NCBI GenBank assembly: GCA_021780355.1
Contig: JAJXYX010000084.1
Span: 1-32,816 of the forward strand
DNA: 32,816 bases
Direction: 5' to 3'
DNA from: a bacterium
GTDB lineage: Bacteria > Chlamydiota > Chlamydiia > Chlamydiales > SM23-39
The notes beneath the pieces were generated by a model, which was not told where the DNA came from, did not search any database, and worked only from the letters and a program-made list of their open reading frames with translations. Position numbers and translations under genes: made by a program. Position 1 is the stretch's first letter; each line of letters begins with the position of its first letter. Below are positions 1 through 8,269 of this stretch, piece by piece.

Positions 1-141
1 ACTCAAGAATCGGCTATTGGACGGGTTCAAAGCGCCAAAAATCGATTGCGGCAAAGTGGGTTGTATTGCCTCATACTAGCCCACTTTGCCGCAATCGATT
101 TTTGGCGGCTTTCAATCCCGTCCAATAGCCGATTCTTGAGT
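1..141. repeat. Large near-perfect inverted repeat (60-bp arms)
   Basis: Bases 1-60 are the reverse complement of bases 80-141 apart from a short imperfect patch. The outer 25 bp and inner 26 bp of each arm match exactly; between them the left arm has 8 bases and the right arm 10. The tip, about 19 bases, contains a small GTAT/ATAC stem at 63-66 and 73-76. No open reading frame of note lies inside. The arms start exactly at the window edge, so the repeat may extend further left. It lies downstream of the secreted-protein gene at 239-2116 (-) and could fold in its transcript, but no U-tract follows, so it is not a typical terminator. Confidence 0.95.
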
Positions 142-200
142 CACGAATGGTATAAAATCAAAGGGTTAACTGCAATTGAAAGCAAGTCATAAACACTAAT

Positions 201-237
201 TCGAAGTAAAAAATAACATCTACTCGAAGTAAAAAAA
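201..237. repeat. Short direct repeat TCGAAGTAAAAAA, two copies
   Basis: The 13-base word TCGAAGTAAAAAA occurs at 201-213 and again at 224-236, a period of 23 bases, immediately beyond the stop codon of the gene at 239-2116 (-). On the minus strand the copies read as T-rich tracts (TTTTTTACTTCGA). They could help terminate transcription, although no stem precedes them. The function is unknown. Confidence 0.6.
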
Positions 238-238
238 T

Positions 239-2116
239 CTAAAAAGAATAGGGAGTGTAGTCTCCTCCGAATTTAAAAGGATTGAAGTTATAGTGGAGCA
301 TAAGGATCCATGATGTGGAGGTTGTGCTAGGAATGGGATTGGCAAACCAGCCGAAGGGGATCTTGTACCTTTTGCTTGCATACACAAAAGAGAGTTTATC
401 TAGGGCCGTAGGGATCAGCGCAGCGTAATTTTGAGGCCTTACAGTTGCATAGGCCGGCATTTTAGGATACACGTCGCTGCGAAGAGTCATCACATATCTA
501 AACATGCTGTCATGATCTTTCTGTAAAGACTGTACATATTGGGCAGCTAAGGCTTTTTGCTGCGGATCGGAAGAAGAGGCTGCGACAGTTTGATATTGAG
601 TGATCAAGCAACGAAGCATATTGATCGCTCCCGCCGTCCATTCGGCCGAGATGATTCCCTGTTTGTAATTGCCCGAAGAGCCATTGCCATCTTGATCGGA
701 GTATCCCACGCCCCAAAGTGATCCGTCGGGGCCAAAAAAACCTCCCCACTGTTTGACTTGCTGCCAGCTATTGTAGCTCGTTCCGAATGCAAACCACGAA
801 TCGATGAGCGTCTGTCCTAAAACAGAAAGTCCCCACGTAGCAACATCTACAGCTTTTGGCTCAACAATCGGCGCCCAGTCGCTGCTTTGGCTCGGATCAT
901 TAGCCAATCCTCCTTGATAAAACACCTTAGCTCTCGCATTCCAAGCGTTGTTTTGAAAAAAAGACAAAAGTCCTTTCGTCTGAGCTCCCAGCGGAGTCTG
1001 CCCTCCATAAATCATCCCTTGAATGGAAGAGAGCGTCTCCTGAATATATTCTTTCTGTCCTAGAGATAAACTCGTTTCATATTGCAGCTCATCTTGCAAA
1101 ACGCCCTTCAAAATCATCAATCCCGCTAATGCGGAAGCATTATTTTCTACCGACACGAGATAAGGATTCACTGGCTCTCCTCCCGTGTTGCCAAGAGATC
1201 CTTTGCACGCATAATAAATAGCGCCCAAACGAGACTGCATGCAACGAAGAGCAATCAGCACCCCCAAAGCATTTTGCACAGCCGGAGACGAATAAGGAAC
1301 ATAACTTCTCCCCATAGCCTTTTGATTCAAATAAGCCGTTTGCAAGGGCCCAATAAAAAATCCCCAAGCGTTCTCCCCCGTAATCGGCTTCCAATCGAGC
1401 CATGTCATTTTTCCCGCCGCATAATCAGGGTTGGAAGGCAAATTTTCCGCAGTGACATACTGCATATAGTTCGTTCCCATAAATGGGTCTTGGGAAAGCC
1501 AATTTCTCGTCACCATACGAAAAAAATAGGCGCAGCTTTCCGAAGTGATCGGATGGCCGTTGTAAGTAAACGTCCCATCTGCATGAGTCGTCGCCCTATT
1601 GGCCCCCACTTGCGTCTGCGAAGCATTCCCATCGTAACCGACCACTAAAAGCACGTTCTGGGCCTGCGCCATCTTAAATAGATCCTGCCCCGTCGGACTC
1701 TGCACGCCCGCCCTGCCGCACACTCCCAAAGCCATCTGCCAGCAGGCCGCATCGTAAATATCCGTGCCATTAAATGCATTGACCCGTTCAATTTGCAAAT
1801 CCGCTCCTGGAGACTGCGGGCTCGGCGTCAACGTATAATCCCCTGGATGATACACATCCACGACAGTCAAATTATTCCCAGGAATCGAACCGACATACTG
1901 TCCCCAATAATCAGCCGTACTATAATAACTCAAAGGCAAACTCAGCCCCCTTAAAGCCCCCGCCGATCCCAAATAGGTCACCCCGCCCGAACTCATCGGC
2001 GCAGTTAAAAAATTCAACTCAGCCGCCACTTGAGCCTCCGTCTGAACCGAAGGAAAGCTTTGAGCAAACAACATCCCCGACACACAAGAAAAACAAACAA
2101 AACATAGCATCTTCAT
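239..2116 (-). CDS. Secreted protein of unknown function, possible (alpha/alpha) toroid glycosidase-like fold
   Basis: This is a 625-residue protein starting MKMLCFVCF with a hydrophobic signal sequence ending near LFAQ (about residue 19), so it is probably exported. The reading frame opens five codons earlier at a TTG, but the ATG at 2116 is a better start because it places the signal peptide at the N-terminus. I do not recognise the family. The C-terminal half is rich in Trp, Gly and Tyr and has an EWTAGAINML segment (about 492-501) and an STTSTSW...NPF segment (about 597-608). Similar Glu-Trp and Ser/Thr-Trp...NPF patterns occur in six-hairpin-toroid glycosidases and lyases, so a carbohydrate-active role is possible but unproven. 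It lies downstream of the polysaccharide export operon on the same strand, separated by a palindromic repeat. No anchor or second membrane segment is evident. Confidence 0.85.
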   Translation of the reverse strand: MKMLCFVCFSCVSGMLFAQSFPSVQTEAQVAAELNFLTAPMSSGGVTYLGSAGALRGLSLPLSYYSTADYWGQYVGSIPGNNLTVVDVYHPGDYTLTPSPQSPGADLQIERVNAFNGTDIYDAACWQMALGVCGRAGVQSPTGQDLFKMAQAQNVLLVVGYDGNASQTQVGANRATTHADGTFTYNGHPITSESCAYFFRMVTRNWLSQDPFMGTNYMQYVTAENLPSNPDYAAGKMTWLDWKPITGENAWGFFIGPLQTAYLNQKAMGRSYVPYSSPAVQNALGVLIALRCMQSRLGAIYYACKGSLGNTGGEPVNPYLVSVENNASALAGLMILKGVLQDELQYETSLSLGQKEYIQETLSSIQGMIYGGQTPLGAQTKGLLSFFQNNAWNARAKVFYQGGLANDPSQSSDWAPIVEPKAVDVATWGLSVLGQTLIDSWFAFGTSYNSWQQVKQWGGFFGPDGSLWGVGYSDQDGNGSSGNYKQGIISAEWTAGAINMLRCLITQYQTVAASSSDPQQKALAAQYVQSLQKDHDSMFRYVMTLRSDVYPKMPAYATVRPQNYAALIPTALDKLSFVYASKRYKIPFGWFANPIPSTTSTSWILMLHYNFNPFKFGGDYTPYSF

Positions 2117-2193
2117 CGAATCAAACCCCAATTTTCATGAAGTAACACTATAGAAAAATCCACGCTCGCATGCAAAGAAATTATTTCATCCCA

Positions 2194-2314
2194 AAGGGCT
2201 CCGCCCTTTACCCGCCAAAGGACTTCGTCCTCTGGACTCCTATCTGTTTTTATATAAATTAAATAGGAGTCCAGAGGACGAAGTCCTTTGGCGGGGCGCG
2301 GGGCGGAGCCTCGC
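2194..2314. repeat. Palindromic pair of the dispersed double-hairpin repeat (copies A1 and A2)
   Basis: Two copies of an intergenic repeat face each other. A 31-bp core at 2213-2243 is exactly repeated in reverse complement at 2263-2293, with a 19-bp AT-rich spacer. Outside the core both arms carry the second module (GGCTCCGCCC and GGGCGGAGCC). Each core contains its own GGAC-TTC-GTCC or GGAC-GAA-GTCC mini-hairpin. The right copy ends at the stop codon of the UDP-glucuronate decarboxylase gene (TAG at 2314-2316 on the minus strand). Related copies lie at 16015-16061, 28170-28219 and 32662-32702. A fold-back of this size would block or terminate transcription leaving the operon, although no clear U-tract follows. 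Confidence 0.9.
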
Positions 2315-3282
2315 TAAACTTGTGGAGCGGGCTGCTCAATTGCCTTTTCGAAATAGGCGATGGTGGCGAGGAGTCCTTGTTCGAGGGGGACGCTGGGCTG
2401 CCAATCGAGGAGCTGTTTGGCTTGATCGATGTTAGGGCGGCGCTGTTTGGGATCGTCGGAGGGGAGAGGGAGGAAGCGGAGGGACGATTTTGAATTGGTG
2501 AGGCGGAGGATTTGGCGGGCGAGATCGACGACCTTGAATTCTTCGGGGTTGCCGATATTGATGGGGCCCGTGAGGGAGTCGGAGGAGTTCATGAAGCGGC
2601 AAATGACTTCGATAAGATCGTCGACGAAGCAAAACGAGCGGGTCTGCTGGCCGTCGCCGTAAATGGTAATCGGCTCATTTTTGAGAGCTTGGACGATGAA
2701 GTTTGAAACGACCCTGCCGTCGTTCGGATGCATGCGAGGTCCATAGGTGTTGAAGATGCGGCCGACTTTGATGGGAATCTTGTGCTGGCGGTGATAGTCG
2801 AAAAAAAGCGTCTCAGCGCAGCGCTTGCCCTCGTCATAGCAAGAACGAAGACCGATCGGGTTGACGTTGCCCCAGTAGGACTCTTGTTGGGGATGGAGGT
2901 GAGGATCTCCGTAGACCTCGCTTGTCGAGGCTTGAAAAATTTTAATTTTAAGACGCTTGGCAAGACCTAAAAGATGCAGCGCGCCCTGAACGCTTGTCTT
3001 GATCGTTTGAATGGGATCAGCTTGATAATGCAGAGGAGAGGCGGGGCAGGCGAAATTGTAGATTTCATCTACCTCGACATGCAAAGGGAGACAAATATCA
3101 TGGCGCAGCACTTCAAATTGCGGATGATTGAAAAGGTGCGCAATGTTTTCGCGCGAACCGGTGTAAAAATTATCCACGCAAAGGACATCATGGCCATCCG
3201 AAAGGAGCCGTTCGCAAAGATGCGATCCTAAAAATCCGGCGCCGCCAGTAACTAAAATTCTTTTATGCTTTACATCTCTCAT
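2314..3282 (-). CDS. uxs: UDP-glucuronate decarboxylase (UDP-xylose synthase)
   Basis: This 322-residue cytoplasmic short-chain dehydrogenase/reductase decarboxylates UDP-glucuronate to UDP-xylose using bound NAD+. The N-terminal Rossmann motif TGGAGFLGS (12-20) is present. Family-diagnostic segments are [15 protein letters not shown] (73-87), STSEVYGDP (119-127) and SCYDEGKR (147-154), giving the Thr/Glu/Tyr149/Lys153 catalytic set; [10 protein letters not shown] and the RSFCFVDD segment follow. Length is typical for bacterial UXS. Its ATG overlaps the TGA of the upstream Wzc-like gene (ATGA at 3279-3282), so the two are probably translationally coupled. With the UDP-glucuronate 4-epimerase at 7274-8269 it suggests that xylose and galacturonate are sugars of the exported polymer. 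The substrate is inferred from motif identity to the family. No catalytic residue is missing. Confidence 0.95.
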   Translation of the reverse strand: MRDVKHKRILVTGGAGFLGSHLCERLLSDGHDVLCVDNFYTGSRENIAHLFNHPQFEVLRHDICLPLHVEVDEIYNFACPASPLHYQADPIQTIKTSVQGALHLLGLAKRLKIKIFQASTSEVYGDPHLHPQQESYWGNVNPIGLRSCYDEGKRCAETLFFDYHRQHKIPIKVGRIFNTYGPRMHPNDGRVVSNFIVQALKNEPITIYGDGQQTRSFCFVDDLIEVICRFMNSSDSLTGPINIGNPEEFKVVDLARQILRLTNSKSSLRFLPLPSDDPKQRRPNIDQAKQLLDWQPSVPLEQGLLATIAYFEKAIEQPAPQV

Positions 3283-6086
3283 GATCGTCGGAACGCTATA
3301 AAGGTTAATCGACTATACTCTTCATCGTAAGCCCAAGAGATAAAGGGTGTCAATAAATCAATTGGTTCCCCCTGAAGAAATACAGCAATTTTATCGCAAA
3401 TTTTTAATACAGCTTTTGATTCAGAGAATTCCAAAGGCGAGCAAAGATAAATAAAAATGAAATCATAACTCCCCTTTAGTTGATCTAACAAAGATAAAAA
3501 AGAAGGAGATTGAAGCCACTCTGTTCCAAAAGGACTGTACCCGCCGGAGGACAAATAATCAAATCCTTGGTAGGAACGAAGAGGAATTTCTGTAATCTCC
3601 CCCTCTAACACCTGTAAAAGCCCAGGAAGGTCATTTTCTTGAAATGGTTTAGAAAAATCAGCTCGGACCACACACACTTTTTTTCGAAGACGAGCCATGA
3701 GCTCAGCCAAAGGAAAAGAAAAATCGGGGCCCTTGCCGCCGAGCAAACCGACAACTTGAGACTCAGGCGAAGCGTCTGCAAAAAGACACACATTTCGAAG
3801 CGTTTCTCTATCCGATCCAAAAAGGTGTTCCACCAAAGCCCCGTCGCAAGATGACGAGAGAAGTCCGCTAAAGGGCAGCCCCAGCCGCCGCAGCTTGTCG
3901 CCATTCATAGAAAAACCAGACGCAGCCTCTTTCAAGAGATTGGCAAAAAAATAGCAGCCGCTAAAAAGAAACGCCCCTAAGCAAATCGTAAGAGAAGCAT
4001 AAGGGAAAATCGGCAAAAAAGAAGAGACGGCAGGATCGATCGGTTTAGATCCTATTTGATGCAGATGATGGCTGATCGTTTTTGTTTCGACGAGCTGGAC
4101 AATGGCTTCCATGATCATCTGATGAGCTTTTGACTGTAGATCAAAAAGCTGTTCATCGTACCATTTTTCCGGAAGAGCAGCTAATTGCGAGCGGAGATCC
4201 GCCATCTGCTTTTCTAATAGCTCTTTTTCCTGCAAAAGCTCAACGCGCCTCTTGGCCATTTCTGCTTGAATCCCCTCTTCGAGCACTGAGATATGGCCCT
4301 GCAGACAATCGAGGCCTATCTGCTGGAGCATGTCGAGTTTTTCTCGCAAAACGGCCGAGTGCATTTTTTCTACTTGAGCTGTTTGCTCCAAATGCTCTTT
4401 AAATAAGCGGCGCTGCAAGGCTAAATCCTCTTTCCAACGAAGCGCCTCTTTCGCGCTGCAGTATTTGTCCTCCTTCAGCTGCCGATATACAGAGTCGGCG
4501 CTTGCAATGAATTGCTGGCTAATCGGATCTTTTAAAGAAAGCGCCAAACATCCCAGTTCCCCCTCTTCCAATTGAAGCTGCTGCAACGCTTGCTCTACCG
4601 CGTGAAGCTGAAGTTTCGATTCATCCAAGCGGCAAAGAGAGTCTTTGTATAAGCTGCGAGACGTTTCCCAATCCATCCCCTCGCCTGCTTGCGGGGCCAG
4701 ACCGGAGCGAAGCAGCCTCTCTGTTGCAATTTTTTCCCGCATCGAAAGAATTTTTATCCAATGGGCCAAAGAATCTTGGACCTCTTGCAGCTCTGGATTC
4801 TCCTCTTGGATGTTTTGGGCCCAAGCCAACACGAGAGCGTCGGGATCAAAGATCTTTCCTTGCAACTGCTCTAACCCTAGCTGAGCTTTTCTTTTCTCTC
4901 CTCTCAGCTCTTCGAGATAATGGCTTGCCTCATCAGATCGTTTGGAAAAGGGAGAAGAAGAGAGGGAAACTTCTAAAAAATCTTTTTGCTTTTGCCACTC
5001 CGAAAGTTCCGCATGCATGGACTCCAAACGAGCGTATAAGGGAGAGCGCTGCTCTAAAATCCTCCCCTCTTCCACCTGGCGCAGCTCAAAATCCAGCGCC
5101 AACATTTTTTCTCTCATCTGTAGATGAGAAGATAAAAACACTTGGAGCTCTTGAGATAAATTCAAACAGCCTCTCTCTGCCAAATGATGGCTAAGATAAG
5201 AAGCTTGGATCTTGAGTTCGTCTTCAAATTGAGAAAAAAGCTCCTTTTGACGTTTTGCTAAATAGGCCAATTGCTGCTCTGCAAAAACTCGATGGTCTTG
5301 CCGAAGATAATTTTGCAGCTCCATCATGAGTGTATTTAACAGCAGCGCGCCCCCTTCCCGATCTGGACTCAAGTAGGTCAAATCATACATCGAGGCGTTG
5401 AGTTTCTGAGGAAGTATCCGAATTTTTTTACGCAAAGATTGCACGACATCAAGCCAAGGATGCACACGCACGATATAATGCTGGCGGGGTTTCAGCGTTT
5501 TAGGAACCTCTTGCAAGGTCAACTGGCAGTTTGAAAAAGCAACTGAAGCGCCGAGCGTCCCCGAAGCCAGCTTGTTTTTCCCTTCAAATACATCAAAATG
5601 TTCCCGATCCGTAAAAAAAAAGGTTAGCTCAACCGTTTTTTCCCCTTCATAACAAAGATTTCGAAATCGAAATGGCTCAAAATGATCCAAAGGACGCCTT
5701 CTTTCAGCGCGAATCAAATTGGCCATCCGCCGAATCCCTAGAATCCCCAAAGATCCTCGCTTCACCTCGGCCTGCAATCCCAATTTTTCAACTACACAGC
5801 GCAAAACCGCACGCGACATCATGAGAGGCTGCGTCTGAGAAGCCGAGGAAGGAGCGCTGCCAGAAAATAGCTGTTTAACAAGATCCCGTCCGTCTCCCCC
5901 GCTCACGTCGGATTGCTCCTTAAACGAAGCTTCGATCAAATAAGCCGGCTCTTTGGCGCAAAGTAAAATCAAAGCGAATAGAGCGCCAATGCAGCCAAGT
6001 CGAAAAAGAATCTTTCTTTTTCGATGAAATAGTTCGATCACATCTTGCACGCTGCAAAGACGAACATCTCGCAAAGACTCCTTCAT
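3279..6086 (-). CDS. Wzc/Wzz-like polysaccharide chain-length protein with degenerate tyrosine-kinase domain
   Basis: This 935-residue inner-membrane protein has a Wzz-type N-terminus with a first membrane segment (about 26-43). A long Leu/Glu/Gln-rich, mostly coiled-coil periplasmic region follows, then a second membrane segment (about 697-718) after a Pro-containing stretch. The cytoplasmic C-terminal domain sits where Wzc has its BY-kinase. The kinase motifs are degenerate: the Walker A position reads GGKGPDFSF (783-791) with no GKT/S, the A' strand reads VCVVRADF, and the Walker B position reads FIFIYLCSP with Tyr where Asp is expected. There is no C-terminal tyrosine cluster. It probably controls length or export of a polysaccharide with the Wza-like protein but should not phosphorylate. 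The ATG at 6086 is preferred because it overlaps the wza stop as ATGA; a start at 6110 would add eight residues. Confidence 0.85.
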   Translation of the reverse strand: MKESLRDVRLCSVQDVIELFHRKRKILFRLGCIGALFALILLCAKEPAYLIEASFKEQSDVSGGDGRDLVKQLFSGSAPSSASQTQPLMMSRAVLRCVVEKLGLQAEVKRGSLGILGIRRMANLIRAERRRPLDHFEPFRFRNLCYEGEKTVELTFFFTDREHFDVFEGKNKLASGTLGASVAFSNCQLTLQEVPKTLKPRQHYIVRVHPWLDVVQSLRKKIRILPQKLNASMYDLTYLSPDREGGALLLNTLMMELQNYLRQDHRVFAEQQLAYLAKRQKELFSQFEDELKIQASYLSHHLAERGCLNLSQELQVFLSSHLQMREKMLALDFELRQVEEGRILEQRSPLYARLESMHAELSEWQKQKDFLEVSLSSSPFSKRSDEASHYLEELRGEKRKAQLGLEQLQGKIFDPDALVLAWAQNIQEENPELQEVQDSLAHWIKILSMREKIATERLLRSGLAPQAGEGMDWETSRSLYKDSLCRLDESKLQLHAVEQALQQLQLEEGELGCLALSLKDPISQQFIASADSVYRQLKEDKYCSAKEALRWKEDLALQRRLFKEHLEQTAQVEKMHSAVLREKLDMLQQIGLDCLQGHISVLEEGIQAEMAKRRVELLQEKELLEKQMADLRSQLAALPEKWYDEQLFDLQSKAHQMIMEAIVQLVETKTISHHLHQIGSKPIDPAVSSFLPIFPYASLTICLGAFLFSGCYFFANLLKEAASGFSMNGDKLRRLGLPFSGLLSSSCDGALVEHLFGSDRETLRNVCLFADASPESQVVGLLGGKGPDFSFPLAELMARLRKKVCVVRADFSKPFQENDLPGLLQVLEGEITEIPLRSYQGFDYLSSGGYSPFGTEWLQSPSFLSLLDQLKGSYDFIFIYLCSPLEFSESKAVLKICDKIAVFLQGEPIDLLTPFISWAYDEEYSRLTFIAFRRS

Positions 6087-7153
6087 GGCCAAACGCCCCA
6101 AGTGCCGCATTGCTGTCCCACAATATCGATCGTTGTAAAGCTAGGCAAAAGCTGAGAAATAAAACGGTTCCATTCCGTGATCGGCTTGGAAGCTACGTAG
6201 ACAATATCGCCCGGCATCAAAAGCAAACTGTCGTTGGGCAAATGGATCACATGCTCCCAATTGAGCGTATAAATTTTAGGCTGGCAAATGTTGCCGCGAA
6301 TCACCTGGATATACGAGCGATCTCCCGTATAAGGAATTCCCCCTGCTTCGGCCAAAGCATGGCGAAGAGACATAAACCCATGCGGCAAATGAACGACCCT
6401 TTCACGGGCAACTTCCCCCATGACCATCAAACTGGCGGCAGAAGGCTCTGCAATGTAAATTTTATCGCCGCCCCGCATGACAATATTTTGCGTCATATCG
6501 CCCTCTTTAAGGAGCTTGTAAAAATCAACAGAGATCAACTGCCCATCTCGAGCGAGATAGCTTTTAAATAAATTCGCCTCTGGCGGCACCTGAGCTTTCG
6601 AAAGCACATCGAACAAGCGAATTTTCCCATCGACAGGCACGCTTGAAAGACTGACCATCCCTGCAAGTTCAACCTTCCTCATCATCCGGTCTTTATAGGC
6701 GATAAAAACCTCCATATCGGCGATTTGCGACTGATAACACGCTTGAATAGCTCTTCTGGCTTCTTCAAGAGAAAGTCCAGAAACCCTAATCGGCGCAAGA
6801 TCGGGCAGTAAAATATGGCCTTGGACCACTCGGTAGCCTACTGAACTGCCGATGGAAGCGACAGCTTGCACGATATCGGTCCGCTTGGGGTGATAAAGAG
6901 CAATTTGCAACACGTCGTCTTCATGGATCAGATCTTGATACGCTTCCAAATATTCTTCTTGAAGCTCTTCGCACTCTTTTCCCTCCAACTCAAGAATGGA
7001 AAATTTCCCCTCCCGAATTTTATAAGAATCGAGAACAAACTCATCCGCCCCGAAAAGATCTTTCCCCATATAAGGTCCGCTGCAGCTAGCCAACCACAGG
7101 GTCAAAAAAAGAAAAAAACATCTCAGTCCGTTCATCATTTGAAAAAAACCCAT
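6083..7153 (-). CDS. Wza-like polysaccharide export outer-membrane lipoprotein
   Basis: This 356-residue protein has a short hydrophobic signal ending in a lipobox LASC (Cys24), so it is a predicted lipoprotein. It contains the polysaccharide export domain: the HEDDVLQIALYHP segment (about 78-90), then ...GYRVVQGHILLPDLAPIRVSGLSLEEA, matching the 'G.i.lP.lG.v.v.GlT..ea' pattern of Wza/BexD. SLBB-type soluble ligand-binding segments follow (about 166-210 and 240-320). It ends QLLPSFTTIDIVG rather than in a long amphipathic helix. It would form the periplasmic/outer-membrane channel for a polymer whose length is set by the adjacent Wzc-like protein. It is the first gene of the operon, and the stop overlaps the next start by 4 bases. 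No clear Shine-Dalgarno is seen; ATGs six and seven codons later (7138, 7135) are alternative starts. Confidence 0.88.
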   Translation of the reverse strand: MGFFQMMNGLRCFFLFLTLWLASCSGPYMGKDLFGADEFVLDSYKIREGKFSILELEGKECEELQEEYLEAYQDLIHEDDVLQIALYHPKRTDIVQAVASIGSSVGYRVVQGHILLPDLAPIRVSGLSLEEARRAIQACYQSQIADMEVFIAYKDRMMRKVELAGMVSLSSVPVDGKIRLFDVLSKAQVPPEANLFKSYLARDGQLISVDFYKLLKEGDMTQNIVMRGGDKIYIAEPSAASLMVMGEVARERVVHLPHGFMSLRHALAEAGGIPYTGDRSYIQVIRGNICQPKIYTLNWEHVIHLPNDSLLLMPGDIVYVASKPITEWNRFISQLLPSFTTIDIVGQQCGTWGVWP

Positions 7154-7273
7154 GCAAAATAAGAATTCGGGTCTTTACAATGGTAAATACTAAGAGAGTG
7201 CCTGCACATCGAGACCCGGAGTCCATTTTGTATAGCAGATTTTTTTTTATGAAAGTAGGTTTTTAATCCGCTG

Positions 7274-8269
7274 ATGAAACGAATTTTGATTACCGGCGCG
7301 GCTGGATTTATTGGATTTCACCTGGCTCTCCATCTCCATAAAAGGGGAGATTTTGTGATAGGCCTCGATCATTTTAATACCTATTACGACCCTTCGCTCA
7401 AATACCAAAGACAGCAAGTGCTGCAAAAGCTGCCCGTCCACATCGCGCATATGGACATACGGGACAGAAATCATGTCAAAGAGCTCATCGCAAAATATGA
7501 AATTACCCATGTCGTTCATTTAGCAGCTCAGGCGGGGGTTCGCCATTCGATCTCCGAACCGGATGACTATGTGGCTTCCAATCTGCAAGGATTCGTATCG
7601 ATCTTAGAGGCTTGCCGGGCCTTTCCGAAAACAAAACTCATCTATGCCTCTTCCTCTTCTGTATACGGTCTAAATAAAAAAACACCTTTTGCAGTCGAAG
7701 ATAAAACAGACCAGCCGGCCAATCTTTACGGAGCCACAAAAAAAGCCAATGAGGTCATGGCGCACGCTTATCATCACCTCTATGGACTCTCTGTCACAGC
7801 TCTTCGTTATTTTACTGTCTATGGTCCTTGGGGCCGCCCCGACATGGCCTATTATCGCTTCACCCGTCAGATTTGCGCTAACGAACCGATCGACGTATTC
7901 AACCACGGTCTCATGAAACGGGACTTCACTTATATTGACGATATCGTCAACGGCACCATGGCCGCGATCGATTTAGGGGCTCCCTGTGAAATTTTCAACC
8001 TAGGCAACCACTGTCCTATTTCTTTGACCTACCTCATTCAACTGCTTGAAAAGGGGCTGCAGAAAAAGGCTATATGCAACATGCTTCCCATGCAACCGGG
8101 CGAAGTCACAGAAACATACGCCGACATTGAAAAAAGCCAAAAACTCCTCGGTTTCCGTCCTATCGTCTCTTTAGAAGAAGGAATTTTAAAATTCCTCGAA
8201 TGGTATCGCTCGTATCACAAAATCAGTCCTTTACAATTAGAGATTGGCCCACGAGAGTCCATCGATTAG
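7274..8269 (+). CDS. UDP-glucuronate 4-epimerase-like NAD-dependent epimerase
   Basis: This 331-residue SDR enzyme should interconvert UDP-glucuronate and UDP-galacturonate in the cytoplasm. The NAD-binding GAAGFIG motif is at residues 8-14. The GLDHFNTYYD segment (30-39), AAQAGVRHSI (84-93), YASSSSVYG (124-132), Tyr152-x3-Lys156 (YGATKK), and RYFTVYGPWGRPDMA are characteristic of the CapI/WbnF/GAE group and distinguish it from GalE. It is transcribed divergently from the wza-wzc-uxs operon, with 120 bp between. Its 3' end overlaps the convergent NAD(P)HX repair gene by 33 bp. Together with UDP-xylose synthase it accounts for two sugars derived from UDP-glucuronate. No strong ribosome-binding site precedes the ATG. 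A 4-epimerase acting on a related uronic-acid nucleotide is the main alternative. Confidence 0.92.
   Translation: MKRILITGAAGFIGFHLALHLHKRGDFVIGLDHFNTYYDPSLKYQRQQVLQKLPVHIAHMDIRDRNHVKELIAKYEITHVVHLAAQAGVRHSISEPDDYVASNLQGFVSILEACRAFPKTKLIYASSSSVYGLNKKTPFAVEDKTDQPANLYGATKKANEVMAHAYHHLYGLSVTALRYFTVYGPWGRPDMAYYRFTRQICANEPIDVFNHGLMKRDFTYIDDIVNGTMAAIDLGAPCEIFNLGNHCPISLTYLIQLLEKGLQKKAICNMLPMQPGEVTETYADIEKSQKLLGFRPIVSLEEGILKFLEWYRSYHKISPLQLEIGPRESID

Noticed and set aside
1-141. Terminal inverted repeats of an insertion sequence
   Set aside because: The arms are only about 20 bases apart with no transposase between, so it is not an intact insertion sequence. A miniature element remains possible.
1274-1648. 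124-codon plus-strand frame inside the secreted-protein gene
   Set aside because: It is antisense to a long coding sequence with a signal peptide and has the Arg/Ser/His-rich composition of a shadow frame.
2194-2314. Possible CRISPR repeat-spacer unit
   Set aside because: The two copies are inverted, not direct, with one spacer. No array and no cas gene are present.
4724-5194. 156-codon plus-strand frame opposite the Wzc-like gene
   Set aside because: It is antisense to the coiled-coil region. Long open antisense frames are expected from its Leu/Glu/Gln-rich codons. No start signal is seen.
6110-6571. 153-codon plus-strand frame opposite the Wza-like gene
   Set aside because: The minus strand shows clear export-domain motifs and the ATGA junction. 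The plus frame has no recognisable features.
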